A stretch of DNA of 15,261 nucleotides, taken from assembly GCA_017444325.1 (NCBI GenBank), contig JAFSWV010000198.1:1-15261 (forward strand), read 5' to 3'. Below are positions 6,833 to 13,746 of the stretch, in pieces; within the stretch, counting starts at the first letter, position 1, and every line of letters begins with the position of its first letter. Below the pieces are notes generated by a model that was not told the DNA's origin, ran no database searches, and worked only from the letters and a program-made list of their open reading frames with translations. Position numbers and translations under genes: made by a program. This stretch comes from a bacterium. GTDB lineage: Bacteria; Auribacterota; UBA3054.

Positions 6833-8623
6833 ATGTCGAAAGATCTTCCCCATTGGCAATTAAAGGAACTCTATCCTTCCCTCGATTCCCCGGAACTGAA
6901 AGCTGATCTTCTTAAGATCAAAAACAACGTCGCCGCTCTGAAGGAATACGAATTTCCTCCCTGCCCGAAGAGCGTTGAAGAACTGGCCGACGATCTTGCG
7001 AAAATGATCAAGCTGGAAGAGGAGCTCATAGATCCTGTGGAAGCGATCGGCGTTTACTGTCATTCCATCATAACGACCGACTCTTACAACGGCGAAGCCG
7101 TTAAGATCGATTCTTCCTTGGACGGCGCCAAGATCGCCCTTAGCCTTCTGCAAGTACGCTACCTTAAATGGCTGGCCGCCGTTCCGCAAAAACTTTGGGA
7201 TGATTTCTGGTTATCTTCCGCTTCCGAAGAATTGAAAGACTTCCGCTTCGCCCTGCAGGAAGAGCGCGACAACGCCGCGCATCTTCTTAGTGATAAGGAA
7301 GAGGAGCTGGCCGCCAAACTTGAGCAATGCGGCACTCAGGCCTGGGCAAAGATGCAGGGGCTTATCACTTCCAGAGCCACCGCAGAATTCACTGTTGACG
7401 GCGAAACAAAAACAATGCCGCTGACCGCTATCAGGGCCTATCAGACCAACAGCGATCCCGAGGTCCGCTTAAGGGCGCAGAAGACCGAGGAAGCGGCCTG
7501 GAAGGCCATTGAGGACCAGGTGGCCGCCTGTCTTAACGGCGTCAAAGGCAGCGCCAACACCATGGCGAAAGCCAGAGGCTATTCTTCCGCCCTCGAGCAA
7601 AGCCTTAGGATCTCGCGCTTGGACGACGAGACCTTCGCCGCCCTCTGGGACGCCATGCAGCGCTCCTTCCCTCTTTTCAGGCGTTACTTCAAGAGCAAAG
7701 CCAAAAAGCTCGGGCTCCCGAAACTGCGCTGGTGCGACCTGGACGCTCCTGTTGGCTGCAGCACGAAGCGTTATTCCTTCGAAGATTGCCAGGCTTTCCT
7801 GCTCAGACATTTCGCGAATTTCACGCCCGAAATGCACGACCTGGCCAAGAGAGCTTTCGACAACAACTGGATCGACGCTGAGCCCAGGGACGGCAAGCGC
7901 GGCGGCGCTTTCTGCATGCCGGTCAGGAAACTTGAGGAATCGCGCGTCATGGCCAACTACGGCTACAACTTCGATTCCGTCAACTGCCTGGCTCACGAGC
8001 TCGGCCACGCCTTCCACAACTACTGCATGAAAGGCCTGCCCGCAAAGCAGCGCAAATGCCCCATGACGCTGGCCGAGACCGCCTCCATCATGAACGAAGT
8101 CGTCGTCTCCAGCTCCGCCATAAAAGAAGCGGAAAGCAAAGAAGAAGAACTCTACATCACGGAGAACATGCTCATCAGCGCAAGCGGCGTCATTGTGGAC
8201 ATCGCCTCCCGCTTCCTCTTCGAAAAAGAAGTCATGAGGCGCCGGGAAGAAAACGAGCTCACCGCCAAGGAACTCTGCGCCATCATGGAAGAGGCCCAGA
8301 ACGCCACCTTCGGCGACGCCCTGGACGAAAACTGCCGCGGCCCCTACATGTGGACCTGGAAGCCTCACTATTATTTCTCAAGTTTCAACTTCTACAATTA
8401 CCCCTACGCCTTCGGCCAGCTTTTCGCCCTGGCGCTCTACTCCCTCTACAAAAAGGAAGGTCAAGCCTTCATTCCCAAGTACATGGGATTTCTCCGCTCC
8501 GCAGGACAAGATTCTCCGAGAGGCTTGGCCGCGCGTTTCGGGTACGACATTACCAAAGCGGAATTCTGGGACAACAGCCTTGCCGTTATAAAAGACTGGA
8601 TCGACCGTTACGAAGAACTCTAA
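6833..8623 (+). CDS. pepF: Oligoendopeptidase F-like M3 zinc peptidase
   Basis: A 596-residue cytoplasmic metallopeptidase (no signal peptide) expected to cut short peptides during protein turnover. The zinc site is H388-E389-L-G-H392 in LAHELGHAFH, with the third ligand E415 in MTLAETASIMNE, exactly the M3 spacing. N-terminal helical domain residues are about 1-200 and include HWQLKELYPSLDSPE, a typical PepF start. Near the C-terminus FNFYNYPYAFGQLFALALY carries the conserved Tyr-rich substrate-binding loop of M3B enzymes. The length matches the family (about 590-600). Its ribosome-binding site AGGA (6823-6826) overlaps the kinase stop codon, 8 nt separate the two genes, and the next gene begins directly after its stop. 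Transport or signalling peptides are possible substrates. Confidence 0.93.
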   Translation: MSKDLPHWQLKELYPSLDSPELKADLLKIKNNVAALKEYEFPPCPKSVEELADDLAKMIKLEEELIDPVEAIGVYCHSIITTDSYNGEAVKIDSSLDGAKIALSLLQVRYLKWLAAVPQKLWDDFWLSSASEELKDFRFALQEERDNAAHLLSDKEEELAAKLEQCGTQAWAKMQGLITSRATAEFTVDGETKTMPLTAIRAYQTNSDPEVRLRAQKTEEAAWKAIEDQVAACLNGVKGSANTMAKARGYSSALEQSLRISRLDDETFAALWDAMQRSFPLFRRYFKSKAKKLGLPKLRWCDLDAPVGCSTKRYSFEDCQAFLLRHFANFTPEMHDLAKRAFDNNWIDAEPRDGKRGGAFCMPVRKLEESRVMANYGYNFDSVNCLAHELGHAFHNYCMKGLPAKQRKCPMTLAETASIMNEVVVSSSAIKEAESKEEELYITENMLISASGVIVDIASRFLFEKEVMRRREENELTAKELCAIMEEAQNATFGDALDENCRGPYMWTWKPHYYFSSFNFYNYPYAFGQLFALALYSLYKKEGQAFIPKYMGFLRSAGQDSPRGLAARFGYDITKAEFWDNSLAVIKDWIDRYEEL

Positions 8624-9550
8624 ATGAAAGAAGGACTGCTTTTCATAATTGGACTCGCCTTCCTTATCGCAGGCGGCGAAGTTATGGTGAGAGGCGCGAT
8701 CGCGCTCTCCAAGAAACTTCGCATTTCCGCTCTGGTGATAGGAATAGTCGTTGTCGGTTTCGGGACTTCCGTTCCGGAACTTCTTGCCAGTTTGTTCTCA
8801 GTCGTCGGAAAGATAAATTCTCCGGGTCTTGCAATTGGCAACGTGATTGGCAGCAACATTGCCAACATTATTCTGATCCTCGGCTTGACCGCCTTGATAA
8901 ACCCCATCGTCTTCACGGAAAAAGCCCGCTTCAGGGAGCTCTTCTCGCTCGCTCTGAGCGTCGTCCTCCTCGGCCTCACCTTCTCTTTGGGGTACATCGG
9001 ACGCCCTTACGGGATGATCATGACCGCCGCGATGCTCTCCTATATTTTCTGGAGCGTTTTCAGCCCAGATGCCAAAAGTGAAGAAGTCTCTGAGGTGACC
9101 GGACTCCTTAATAACTTTTTCATCAGCTTCATTGTTACCGCCGTCGGCATAGCCGTCATGGTAGGCGGCGCAAAACTTATGGTCACAAACGCCGTTGTTA
9201 TAGCAAGGGACTGGCACGTCAGCGAAACTGTGATCGGGCTTACAATAGTGGCGGTCGGCACTTCCCTGCCTGAACTGGCGGCCTCCGTCATTTCAGCCAT
9301 TCACAAGCGAAGCGATCTGGCAATAGGAAACATCATCGGCAGCAATATCTTCAACGCCCTGATGATCCCGGGCGTCACCGCGGTGATCAAACCGTTCCCG
9401 GTCGCAAAAAACATTCTTCCAGACTTTGCGATCATGACAGCCGTCACGGTCGTCTTTATTCTGTTCATGCTGCGCGGAAAAATAAACCGCCTCGCAGGCG
9501 CGCTCTTCTTTGCGGCCTACGTTGCCTACATGATCTTTATCTGGAAATAA
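8624..9550 (+). CDS. YrbG/CaCA-family Na+/Ca2+ (cation/proton) antiporter
   Basis: A 308-residue inner-membrane exchanger with about ten hydrophobic segments. The two inverted alpha-repeats that form the ion site are clear. Alpha-1 contains GFGTSVPELLASLFS followed by GNVIGSNIANIILI (about residues 46-88). Alpha-2 contains AVGTSLPELAASVISA and GNIIGSNIFNALMIPG (about 210-252). The acidic PEL residues in both repeats are the cation ligands in this superfamily. The family moves Ca2+ outward in exchange for Na+ or H+. Substrate cannot be told from sequence alone. The start ATG touches the peptidase stop codon (TAAATG), so this is the last gene of the plus-strand run. It converges with the minus-strand cluster. 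Confidence 0.92.
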   Translation: MKEGLLFIIGLAFLIAGGEVMVRGAIALSKKLRISALVIGIVVVGFGTSVPELLASLFSVVGKINSPGLAIGNVIGSNIANIILILGLTALINPIVFTEKARFRELFSLALSVVLLGLTFSLGYIGRPYGMIMTAAMLSYIFWSVFSPDAKSEEVSEVTGLLNNFFISFIVTAVGIAVMVGGAKLMVTNAVVIARDWHVSETVIGLTIVAVGTSLPELAASVISAIHKRSDLAIGNIIGSNIFNALMIPGVTAVIKPFPVAKNILPDFAIMTAVTVVFILFMLRGKINRLAGALFFAAYVAYMIFIWK

Positions 9551-9561
9551 TACCGCAGGAA

Positions 9562-10371
9562 CTATTCGGTTTTCGCCTTTTTCTCGGCGGCGGCTTTCTT
9601 GTTGGCGGCCCTCCAGTCCGCTTCAAGCTCATCCGCCGTTTTTCCGGTCGCATCCTTCCAGAACTTGCCGTCGTCGAAGGAGTGGTCGCGGAGCGCAGCG
9701 TTGAACTTCTTCATCGTCCCAGGGAATTTGCTCTCCACGAAACCGAAGAAATGCGCACTGACGCGGTAGGAGTCGTTGTAGTGGTATCTGTCGGGATCCC
9801 TTAGCACGAAATCGCAGCCTTTGGACTCGGGCTCAAAAAGGACCCACCTGATGTAGTCCGCGTAGCCCTCGCTCGCCCATTCCGGGCAATTATCCTCGTT
9901 TGCCCCATCCGTCCAGTAGTTCTGCATGACGTGGGTAAGCTCATGAATGGTGGAACCAAGCGCCTCGCCGTCCAAATTGTCCCTGAACCAGTCAACGCGC
10001 AGACTGACCCGACTTTCACTCGGCACAGCCCAGGCCGGCGCGTAATCGGCGTTCTGCAGCTTCACGACAACGAACTGGAAGTAGATCTTCTTTGGCGGCG
10101 TCCAGCCGTCGGAAGCCATGATATCGGTCAGCTTCACGACCCACTCTTTAATAGCGGGTGCAAACTTGTCTTTAGTCCACTGCTTAAGGTCCGGGGCGTT
10201 CGAAGTGTCGAATTCAAGCGTCGCAATACTTGTCGAGACTTCAAATTTGTTCGTATCACCGATTTCCTTGACGGTCTCCTTGCCGCCATCGGACGTGCAC
10301 GAGGATGTCAACGGCAGGATAAAAAGACAAGCGATCATTAACTTCAACCAGTTTTTGTCATGGCTCTTCAT
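9562..10371 (-). CDS. Lipoprotein metallopeptidase of the basic secretory protein family
   Basis: A 269-residue secreted protein in the family of 'peptidases of plants and bacteria' (basic secretory proteins). The signal peptide ends in LTSSC, so C25 is probably lipidated, although Thr at -3 is not the best lipobox. The zinc site is H143-E144-L-T-H147 in STIHELTHVMQNYW, followed by PEWASEGYADYIRW (163-176), where E168 and D172 are the conserved acids of the family. The C-terminus is Lys/Ala-rich. I chose the ATG at 10371 rather than the one 12 nt upstream (10383) because GGAG (10378-10381) lies 6 nt before it and the signal peptide then starts MKSHDKNW. It is last in the minus-strand cluster. 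In vivo substrates of the bacterial family are poorly known, and extracellular glycoprotein is a guess from its neighbours. Confidence 0.85.
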   Translation of the reverse strand: MKSHDKNWLKLMIACLFILPLTSSCTSDGGKETVKEIGDTNKFEVSTSIATLEFDTSNAPDLKQWTKDKFAPAIKEWVVKLTDIMASDGWTPPKKIYFQFVVVKLQNADYAPAWAVPSESRVSLRVDWFRDNLDGEALGSTIHELTHVMQNYWTDGANEDNCPEWASEGYADYIRWVLFEPESKGCDFVLRDPDRYHYNDSYRVSAHFFGFVESKFPGTMKKFNAALRDHSFDDGKFWKDATGKTADELEADWRAANKKAAAEKKAKTE

Positions 10372-10377
10372 TATGTT

Positions 10378-10381
10378 CTCC
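10378..10381 (-). promoter_or_regulatory. Ribosome-binding site deciding the start of the BSP-family peptidase
   Basis: The minus strand reads GGAG followed by AACATA and then ATG (10371). This site begins inside the alternative upstream ATG (10383), which itself is preceded only by an A/T-rich run, so the downstream start is favoured. Confidence 0.6.
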
Positions 10382-10404
10382 ATATTTTATTTTATTTGAT
10401 TTGA

Positions 10405-12075
10405 TTATTGTTCTCTTTCCTCAGGTAGATCCCAATTGTAATTGTGGATCTCGCTGCCGAAACGCCAGCGCGCGGGGCGAATATTTTTCAGCCAGTCCAG
10501 CGGTTCGCCGGTAGGCTGAACATTGGCCGAGCGGCGCAAAGCCTCCTCCAGCGCCGTACGGATCTCCGGCGTCGTCAAGCCGCGCTTCCATGAGACGAAC
10601 AGCGCCGTACCGGAACGCGAGACAAGGTCGAGCCACTGCGAATTCAGCCTCCACGGAACGGCGTCCTTATCCGAAAGCCCGAAGCAGTCGCCATCCGCGA
10701 AATAGAACGTCCCATGATGGATCGTGCGCATGCCGACCGTGTTCGGACCCATTTGGCGCGTCCTGCCCCAGTCGTTTCCGCTCGTGTCGTCGCCCGTGCG
10801 CTGGATTTCAAAGAGGCCGGCGGCGAAATGGTCGATCGCGTTGCAGCCGATGATGACCATTTTGTCGCCCGCTGATTCGCGAAGCGCCGTGTAGAGACCC
10901 TTTATGACTTCCGCCGTCGTACGGCTCCTGTCGCTCCACTCGGGAAGGTCGCGGTTAATGGGGGCGAGCCCGCCGCCCCAGGATACGCACCAGTCGAAAG
11001 TGATGTAGTCTATCTTGATGAGCTCAAATCCCCATGCGGCGAAACGCGCCATATCAGCGCGGATGCGACCCTCAAGCGCCGGATCCGTCGGATCCATGGG
11101 AAGGCCTTCGTGCGGCAGCCCGTCGTCGGGAAGGAACGGACGATACCAGAGTCCTGGCTTGGCGTCCATCGCCTTGACGCGTTTAGCCACTTCGTCCATC
11201 TCCATCCCCCACTTTTCGTTCACTCCCGCCCAGCGCTTGTCGGCCGTCGTTTCGGCGCATCCCTGCTTGCCGCGCTGCCAGCCGTCGTCCACGACGACGT
11301 ACGGGCGCACTTTCTCGCCCTTGACGAGCGAAATTATGAACTCGGCGTCCGCAAGGAAGTTCGTCGCCGTGTTATTGCCGTAGGCGCAATACCAGTCATT
11401 GTAGCCATAGATTGGTTCCTTCGGAAGACGCGGTTTCGGACACATCATTCGGCAGAATTCCTGACCAGCTTTGAAGGGCGTCTCGTTATCATTGCCGCGC
11501 CGAGAGACTAATGTGCAGGCATTGAGCTCGCGGCCCTTGAGTTCCAAGGGAAACGAACCGGCGCGAAGGTCAAGCGAAAGCAAAAGGCGCTCCGGAGCGA
11601 TTTTCCAGGATCCGAAGACGTTCGGCTGGACCATGAGGCCGTAGCCGTCCGTGCGCGATCCTTCGTTGATGAGGCAGTACCAGGGCTTCCAGCCGTCGTG
11701 CGGAGCGGAGGAGCCATCAAGGCTAAACCATCCCGAGTCACCGTATGTGCGCTCCCAGTCGCCGCCGTAAACGAGGGCGTCTTTCGGGAGCGAGACGTCC
11801 CAAATAAGCTCCACCTTGGAGATGGGAGCTTCACCGGACACGGTAACAGATACTTCGTGACCAAAGGCGAAGCAGGTTGACAGTTTCACGCGCCCGGCGG
11901 AATCTTCCGCGCCGTCCACAAGGATCTTGTCTGGTTTTAAAATATTGACAAACGGCATCTCAGTGCATTCCTTCACATCATTAGCGGCAGCGGGCTCGTC
12001 TGCGGAGACGCACAGAGCGCCAATCGCCAGCGTCGCCGCGCCAACCAGGGATAAAATCGAAACAACTTTTTTCAT
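10405..12075 (-). CDS. Secreted clan GH-D glycosidase (GH36/GH27-like, alpha-galactosidase type)
   Basis: A 556-residue exported enzyme. The signal peptide is about residues 1-26 (MKKVVSILSL through ALCVSADEP). A beta-rich N-terminal domain (about 30-215) is followed by a TIM barrel from GYNDWYCAYG (224). Clan GH-D marks are VVVDDGWQRG (D263-D264), the nucleophile region FELIKIDYITFDW with D356, and the acid/base region IQRTGDDTSGND with D429 or D430. This is the pattern of retaining alpha-galactosidases and alpha-N-acetylgalactosaminidases. Exact linkage is not predictable. It ends about 125 residues after the acid/base, with little room for the usual C-terminal beta domain. AAGGAAG (12081-12087) is 5 nt before this ATG. 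An ATG at 12090 lacks such a site. GH20 lies upstream with a 15-nt gap. Confidence 0.8.
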   Translation of the reverse strand: MKKVVSILSLVGAATLAIGALCVSADEPAAANDVKECTEMPFVNILKPDKILVDGAEDSAGRVKLSTCFAFGHEVSVTVSGEAPISKVELIWDVSLPKDALVYGGDWERTYGDSGWFSLDGSSAPHDGWKPWYCLINEGSRTDGYGLMVQPNVFGSWKIAPERLLLSLDLRAGSFPLELKGRELNACTLVSRRGNDNETPFKAGQEFCRMMCPKPRLPKEPIYGYNDWYCAYGNNTATNFLADAEFIISLVKGEKVRPYVVVDDGWQRGKQGCAETTADKRWAGVNEKWGMEMDEVAKRVKAMDAKPGLWYRPFLPDDGLPHEGLPMDPTDPALEGRIRADMARFAAWGFELIKIDYITFDWCVSWGGGLAPINRDLPEWSDRSRTTAEVIKGLYTALRESAGDKMVIIGCNAIDHFAAGLFEIQRTGDDTSGNDWGRTRQMGPNTVGMRTIHHGTFYFADGDCFGLSDKDAVPWRLNSQWLDLVSRSGTALFVSWKRGLTTPEIRTALEEALRRSANVQPTGEPLDWLKNIRPARWRFGSEIHNYNWDLPEEREQ

Positions 12076-12080
12076 TCTAT

Positions 12081-12087
12081 CTTCCTT
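12081..12087 (-). promoter_or_regulatory. Ribosome-binding site deciding the start of the GH-D glycosidase
   Basis: The minus strand reads AAGGAAG, then ATAGA, then ATG (12075). The in-frame ATG at 12090 touches the GH20 stop codon and has no such sequence before it. The downstream ATG also gives a cleaner signal peptide with two lysines at the start. Confidence 0.65.
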
Positions 12088-12090
12088 CAT

Positions 12091-13710
12091 TTACCATGTA
12101 TTGCCGAAAGGCTTCACCGCCTCGTCCAGTTCGGGGATCGTCTCCGACTTGCCGGCGAGGTACTCATGGACGCGGCGCTTGGCCTCCTCCAGGCGCGCAA
12201 GCACGCTGACATTGCGTTTCTGGATAAGATCGAAGCCGAAGGGCTGACTGGTCTCGTTCCAGTTGTCGCGGTAGATCTCGCAAAATTCACGCATGGCATC
12301 TACCGCCTTGTCGAGCTTCGCCGCGGCCTCTTTTATCTTCTCGGCGTCTTTAGCCTTCCATGCTTCCAGCATCGCGAGAGAATAGTCGAGCTTGGTCCGC
12401 GTCGCGCGGCTGTAAGCGCAGGAGACGGGAGCGCCGGACTCCTTCGCTCCCGCTTCCACTTCGGCAAGGGCGTCGCGCCAGGCGCGGAGGCGGTTTATGC
12501 CGTCGCCGTCCCACTTCGCGAGGGCGTTCCTTATCTCGAGCATGTAAAGCGGATCGTCATAGAAGAAGGTCGTGTCGTGCTTCCCCAGATTGAAGTTCGG
12601 ATGGCTCTGGATGTCGGAGATCTTGGCGAGGGTCTTGAAGTCCATGCCGGTTATTGCCTTGAAACGCGCGCAAGTGTCGTCGTTGGGCTCCACGGGACGT
12701 CCGGCGGCAAGTTCGGCGGAGGTGAACATGGCCTCGTCGATGGTCTCGGGAATATGGTAGGCGCCGTTGTCGCCCCAGAGAGTGATCCACATTTCTTCGC
12801 ACCCTTTCTCCTTTGCGGCGGTAAGAAATGCGCCCAAGGCTTTGAGCGTATATTCACGGAAGTGAATGAAGCGGTCCCACACCAGGGCGCCGCCCGCCAA
12901 AACCGGCTTGCCGTTTAATTCCGTGTGTCCGTCGATCGTCCTGCGATAATGATCAGTATCAAGATTGTAGTAATCCCAGAAAACAAGGCGCACGCCGGCG
13001 GGGATCTTTTTTGAGATCTCTTCTGCGGACAGTTCTTTGTTGTCGCGGTACATTCCGTAGAACATGTCGCTCCAAATCAGGACTTCCTTGTAGCCGTGGC
13101 GGTTGCAGATCTCGCAGACTTTTTTCAGATGCTCAAGGAAAACGTCGAAATTCGGACGCTTGCCGTTGCGCTTGGCATATTCGTCGTCTGCGAAGCCCCA
13201 CGCCTCGTCCATGCCGACGTGGATGCGGCTGCCGCCGGCGGCCTCCTGCCAGAACGCGATCATCTTTTCGATGAGCTCATAGGTCTTCGGCTCGCCCACC
13301 AGCACCGTCCCGTCGTTGTTGCGCACGTCCTTCGAATCGCTCCAGCGCAGCCACTTTTCAAGATGCCCGAGCGTCTGGATGCAGGGAACGAATTCAAGCC
13401 CGTTCGCATCCGCGGCCGCCTTGATCTCCTTCACGTCTTCAATAGTATATCCGCCGCGCGTCAAGCCCCACTTCGGCACGCCTTCCAAGCGGTAGGTGTC
13501 CTCGGTGTAGAGCATGACGCTGTTGTAGCCCATCTTGGACATGCGCTCGAAGCAGCGCTTCAAATATGGGACGTTATAGACGCGTCCGCGGGAGACGTCA
13601 AGCATGGCGCCGAGCTTCTTGATACCCGCCCCTTCAGACTGAGATTCAGCTGCCGTGCAAACCAAGGCGCCGGCAAGCGCTGCGATCGAAGCGATAGTTT
13701 TCATTGTCAT
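12091..13710 (-). CDS. Secreted GH20 HexD-like beta-N-acetylhexosaminidase
   Basis: A 539-residue exported glycosidase expected to remove terminal beta-linked GlcNAc/GalNAc. The signal peptide is about 1-21 (MTMKTIASIAALAGALVCTA). The mature part starts with a TIM barrel at KKLGAMLDVSRGRV, without the extra N-terminal domain of classical GH20. The catalytic pair is D168-E169 in RIHVGMDEAWG, fitting substrate-assisted catalysis. QTLGHLEKWLRW (112-123) and WITLWGDNGAY also match the hexosaminidase D/Hex1 branch. The C-terminal ~200 residues are helical. I set the start at ATG 13710 because AGGA (13719-13722) is 8 nt upstream. An in-frame TTG at 13737 would give an unlikely N-terminus. It follows the unknown secreted protein with a 36-nt gap containing a candidate promoter, and precedes the GH-D enzyme. 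Confidence 0.85.
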   Translation of the reverse strand: MTMKTIASIAALAGALVCTAAESQSEGAGIKKLGAMLDVSRGRVYNVPYLKRCFERMSKMGYNSVMLYTEDTYRLEGVPKWGLTRGGYTIEDVKEIKAAADANGLEFVPCIQTLGHLEKWLRWSDSKDVRNNDGTVLVGEPKTYELIEKMIAFWQEAAGGSRIHVGMDEAWGFADDEYAKRNGKRPNFDVFLEHLKKVCEICNRHGYKEVLIWSDMFYGMYRDNKELSAEEISKKIPAGVRLVFWDYYNLDTDHYRRTIDGHTELNGKPVLAGGALVWDRFIHFREYTLKALGAFLTAAKEKGCEEMWITLWGDNGAYHIPETIDEAMFTSAELAAGRPVEPNDDTCARFKAITGMDFKTLAKISDIQSHPNFNLGKHDTTFFYDDPLYMLEIRNALAKWDGDGINRLRAWRDALAEVEAGAKESGAPVSCAYSRATRTKLDYSLAMLEAWKAKDAEKIKEAAAKLDKAVDAMREFCEIYRDNWNETSQPFGFDLIQKRNVSVLARLEEAKRRVHEYLAGKSETIPELDEAVKPFGNTW

Positions 13711-13724
13711 TGATTCATTCCTAA

Positions 13725-13734
13725 CGTGTTCACG
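13725..13734 (-). promoter_or_regulatory. Operator-like dyad before the GH20 gene
   Basis: CGTG-TT-CACG is a short inverted repeat with a 2-nt centre. With the TATAAT at 13737-13742 (minus strand) as -10 box, transcription would start near 13730, in the middle of the dyad. That is a typical repressor position. The dyad is short, so chance is possible. Confidence 0.3.
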
Positions 13735-13736
13735 CA

Positions 13737-13742
13737 ATTATA
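13737..13742 (-). promoter_or_regulatory. Candidate internal -10 box before the GH20 gene
   Basis: A perfect TATAAT on the minus strand lies just past the stop of the upstream gene. No good -35 hexamer was found at 16-19 bp, and there is no TGN extension, so it would need an activator or be weak. Confidence 0.35.
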
Positions 13743-13746
13743 TTGT

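Noticed and set aside
7469..8368. Open frame of 299 codons antisense to the M3 peptidase gene
   Set aside because: Its composition mirrors the opposite strand (runs of Phe, Gly and Val), it lacks a recognisable motif, and the sense gene carries an intact HExxH site.
8056..9081. Long open frame of 341 codons spanning the peptidase/antiporter junction on the plus strand
   Set aside because: It is Arg/His/Leu-rich with no plausible domain, and it overlaps two strongly supported genes in another frame. It is a by-product of codon bias.
9551..9590. Intrinsic terminator after the antiporter gene
   Set aside because: Only 2-3 bp stems (CC...GG, GAA...TTC) can be formed before interrupted T-runs, which is too weak to call.
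10384..10404. Phase-variable repeat in the A/T-rich gap before the BSP peptidase gene
   Set aside because: The AAATC/AAAAT-like units occur only about twice each and are imperfect, so slippage control is not supported. It is more simply an A/T-rich translation-enhancing leader.
12166..13713. Open frames of 205 and 250 codons antisense to the GH20 gene
   Set aside because: They are shadows of a well-supported catalytic gene and have no signal or family resemblance.
13708..13737. TTG start for the GH20 protein at 13737
   Set aside because: It would place charged residues before the signal peptide and lies upstream of the AGGA site that serves ATG 13710.
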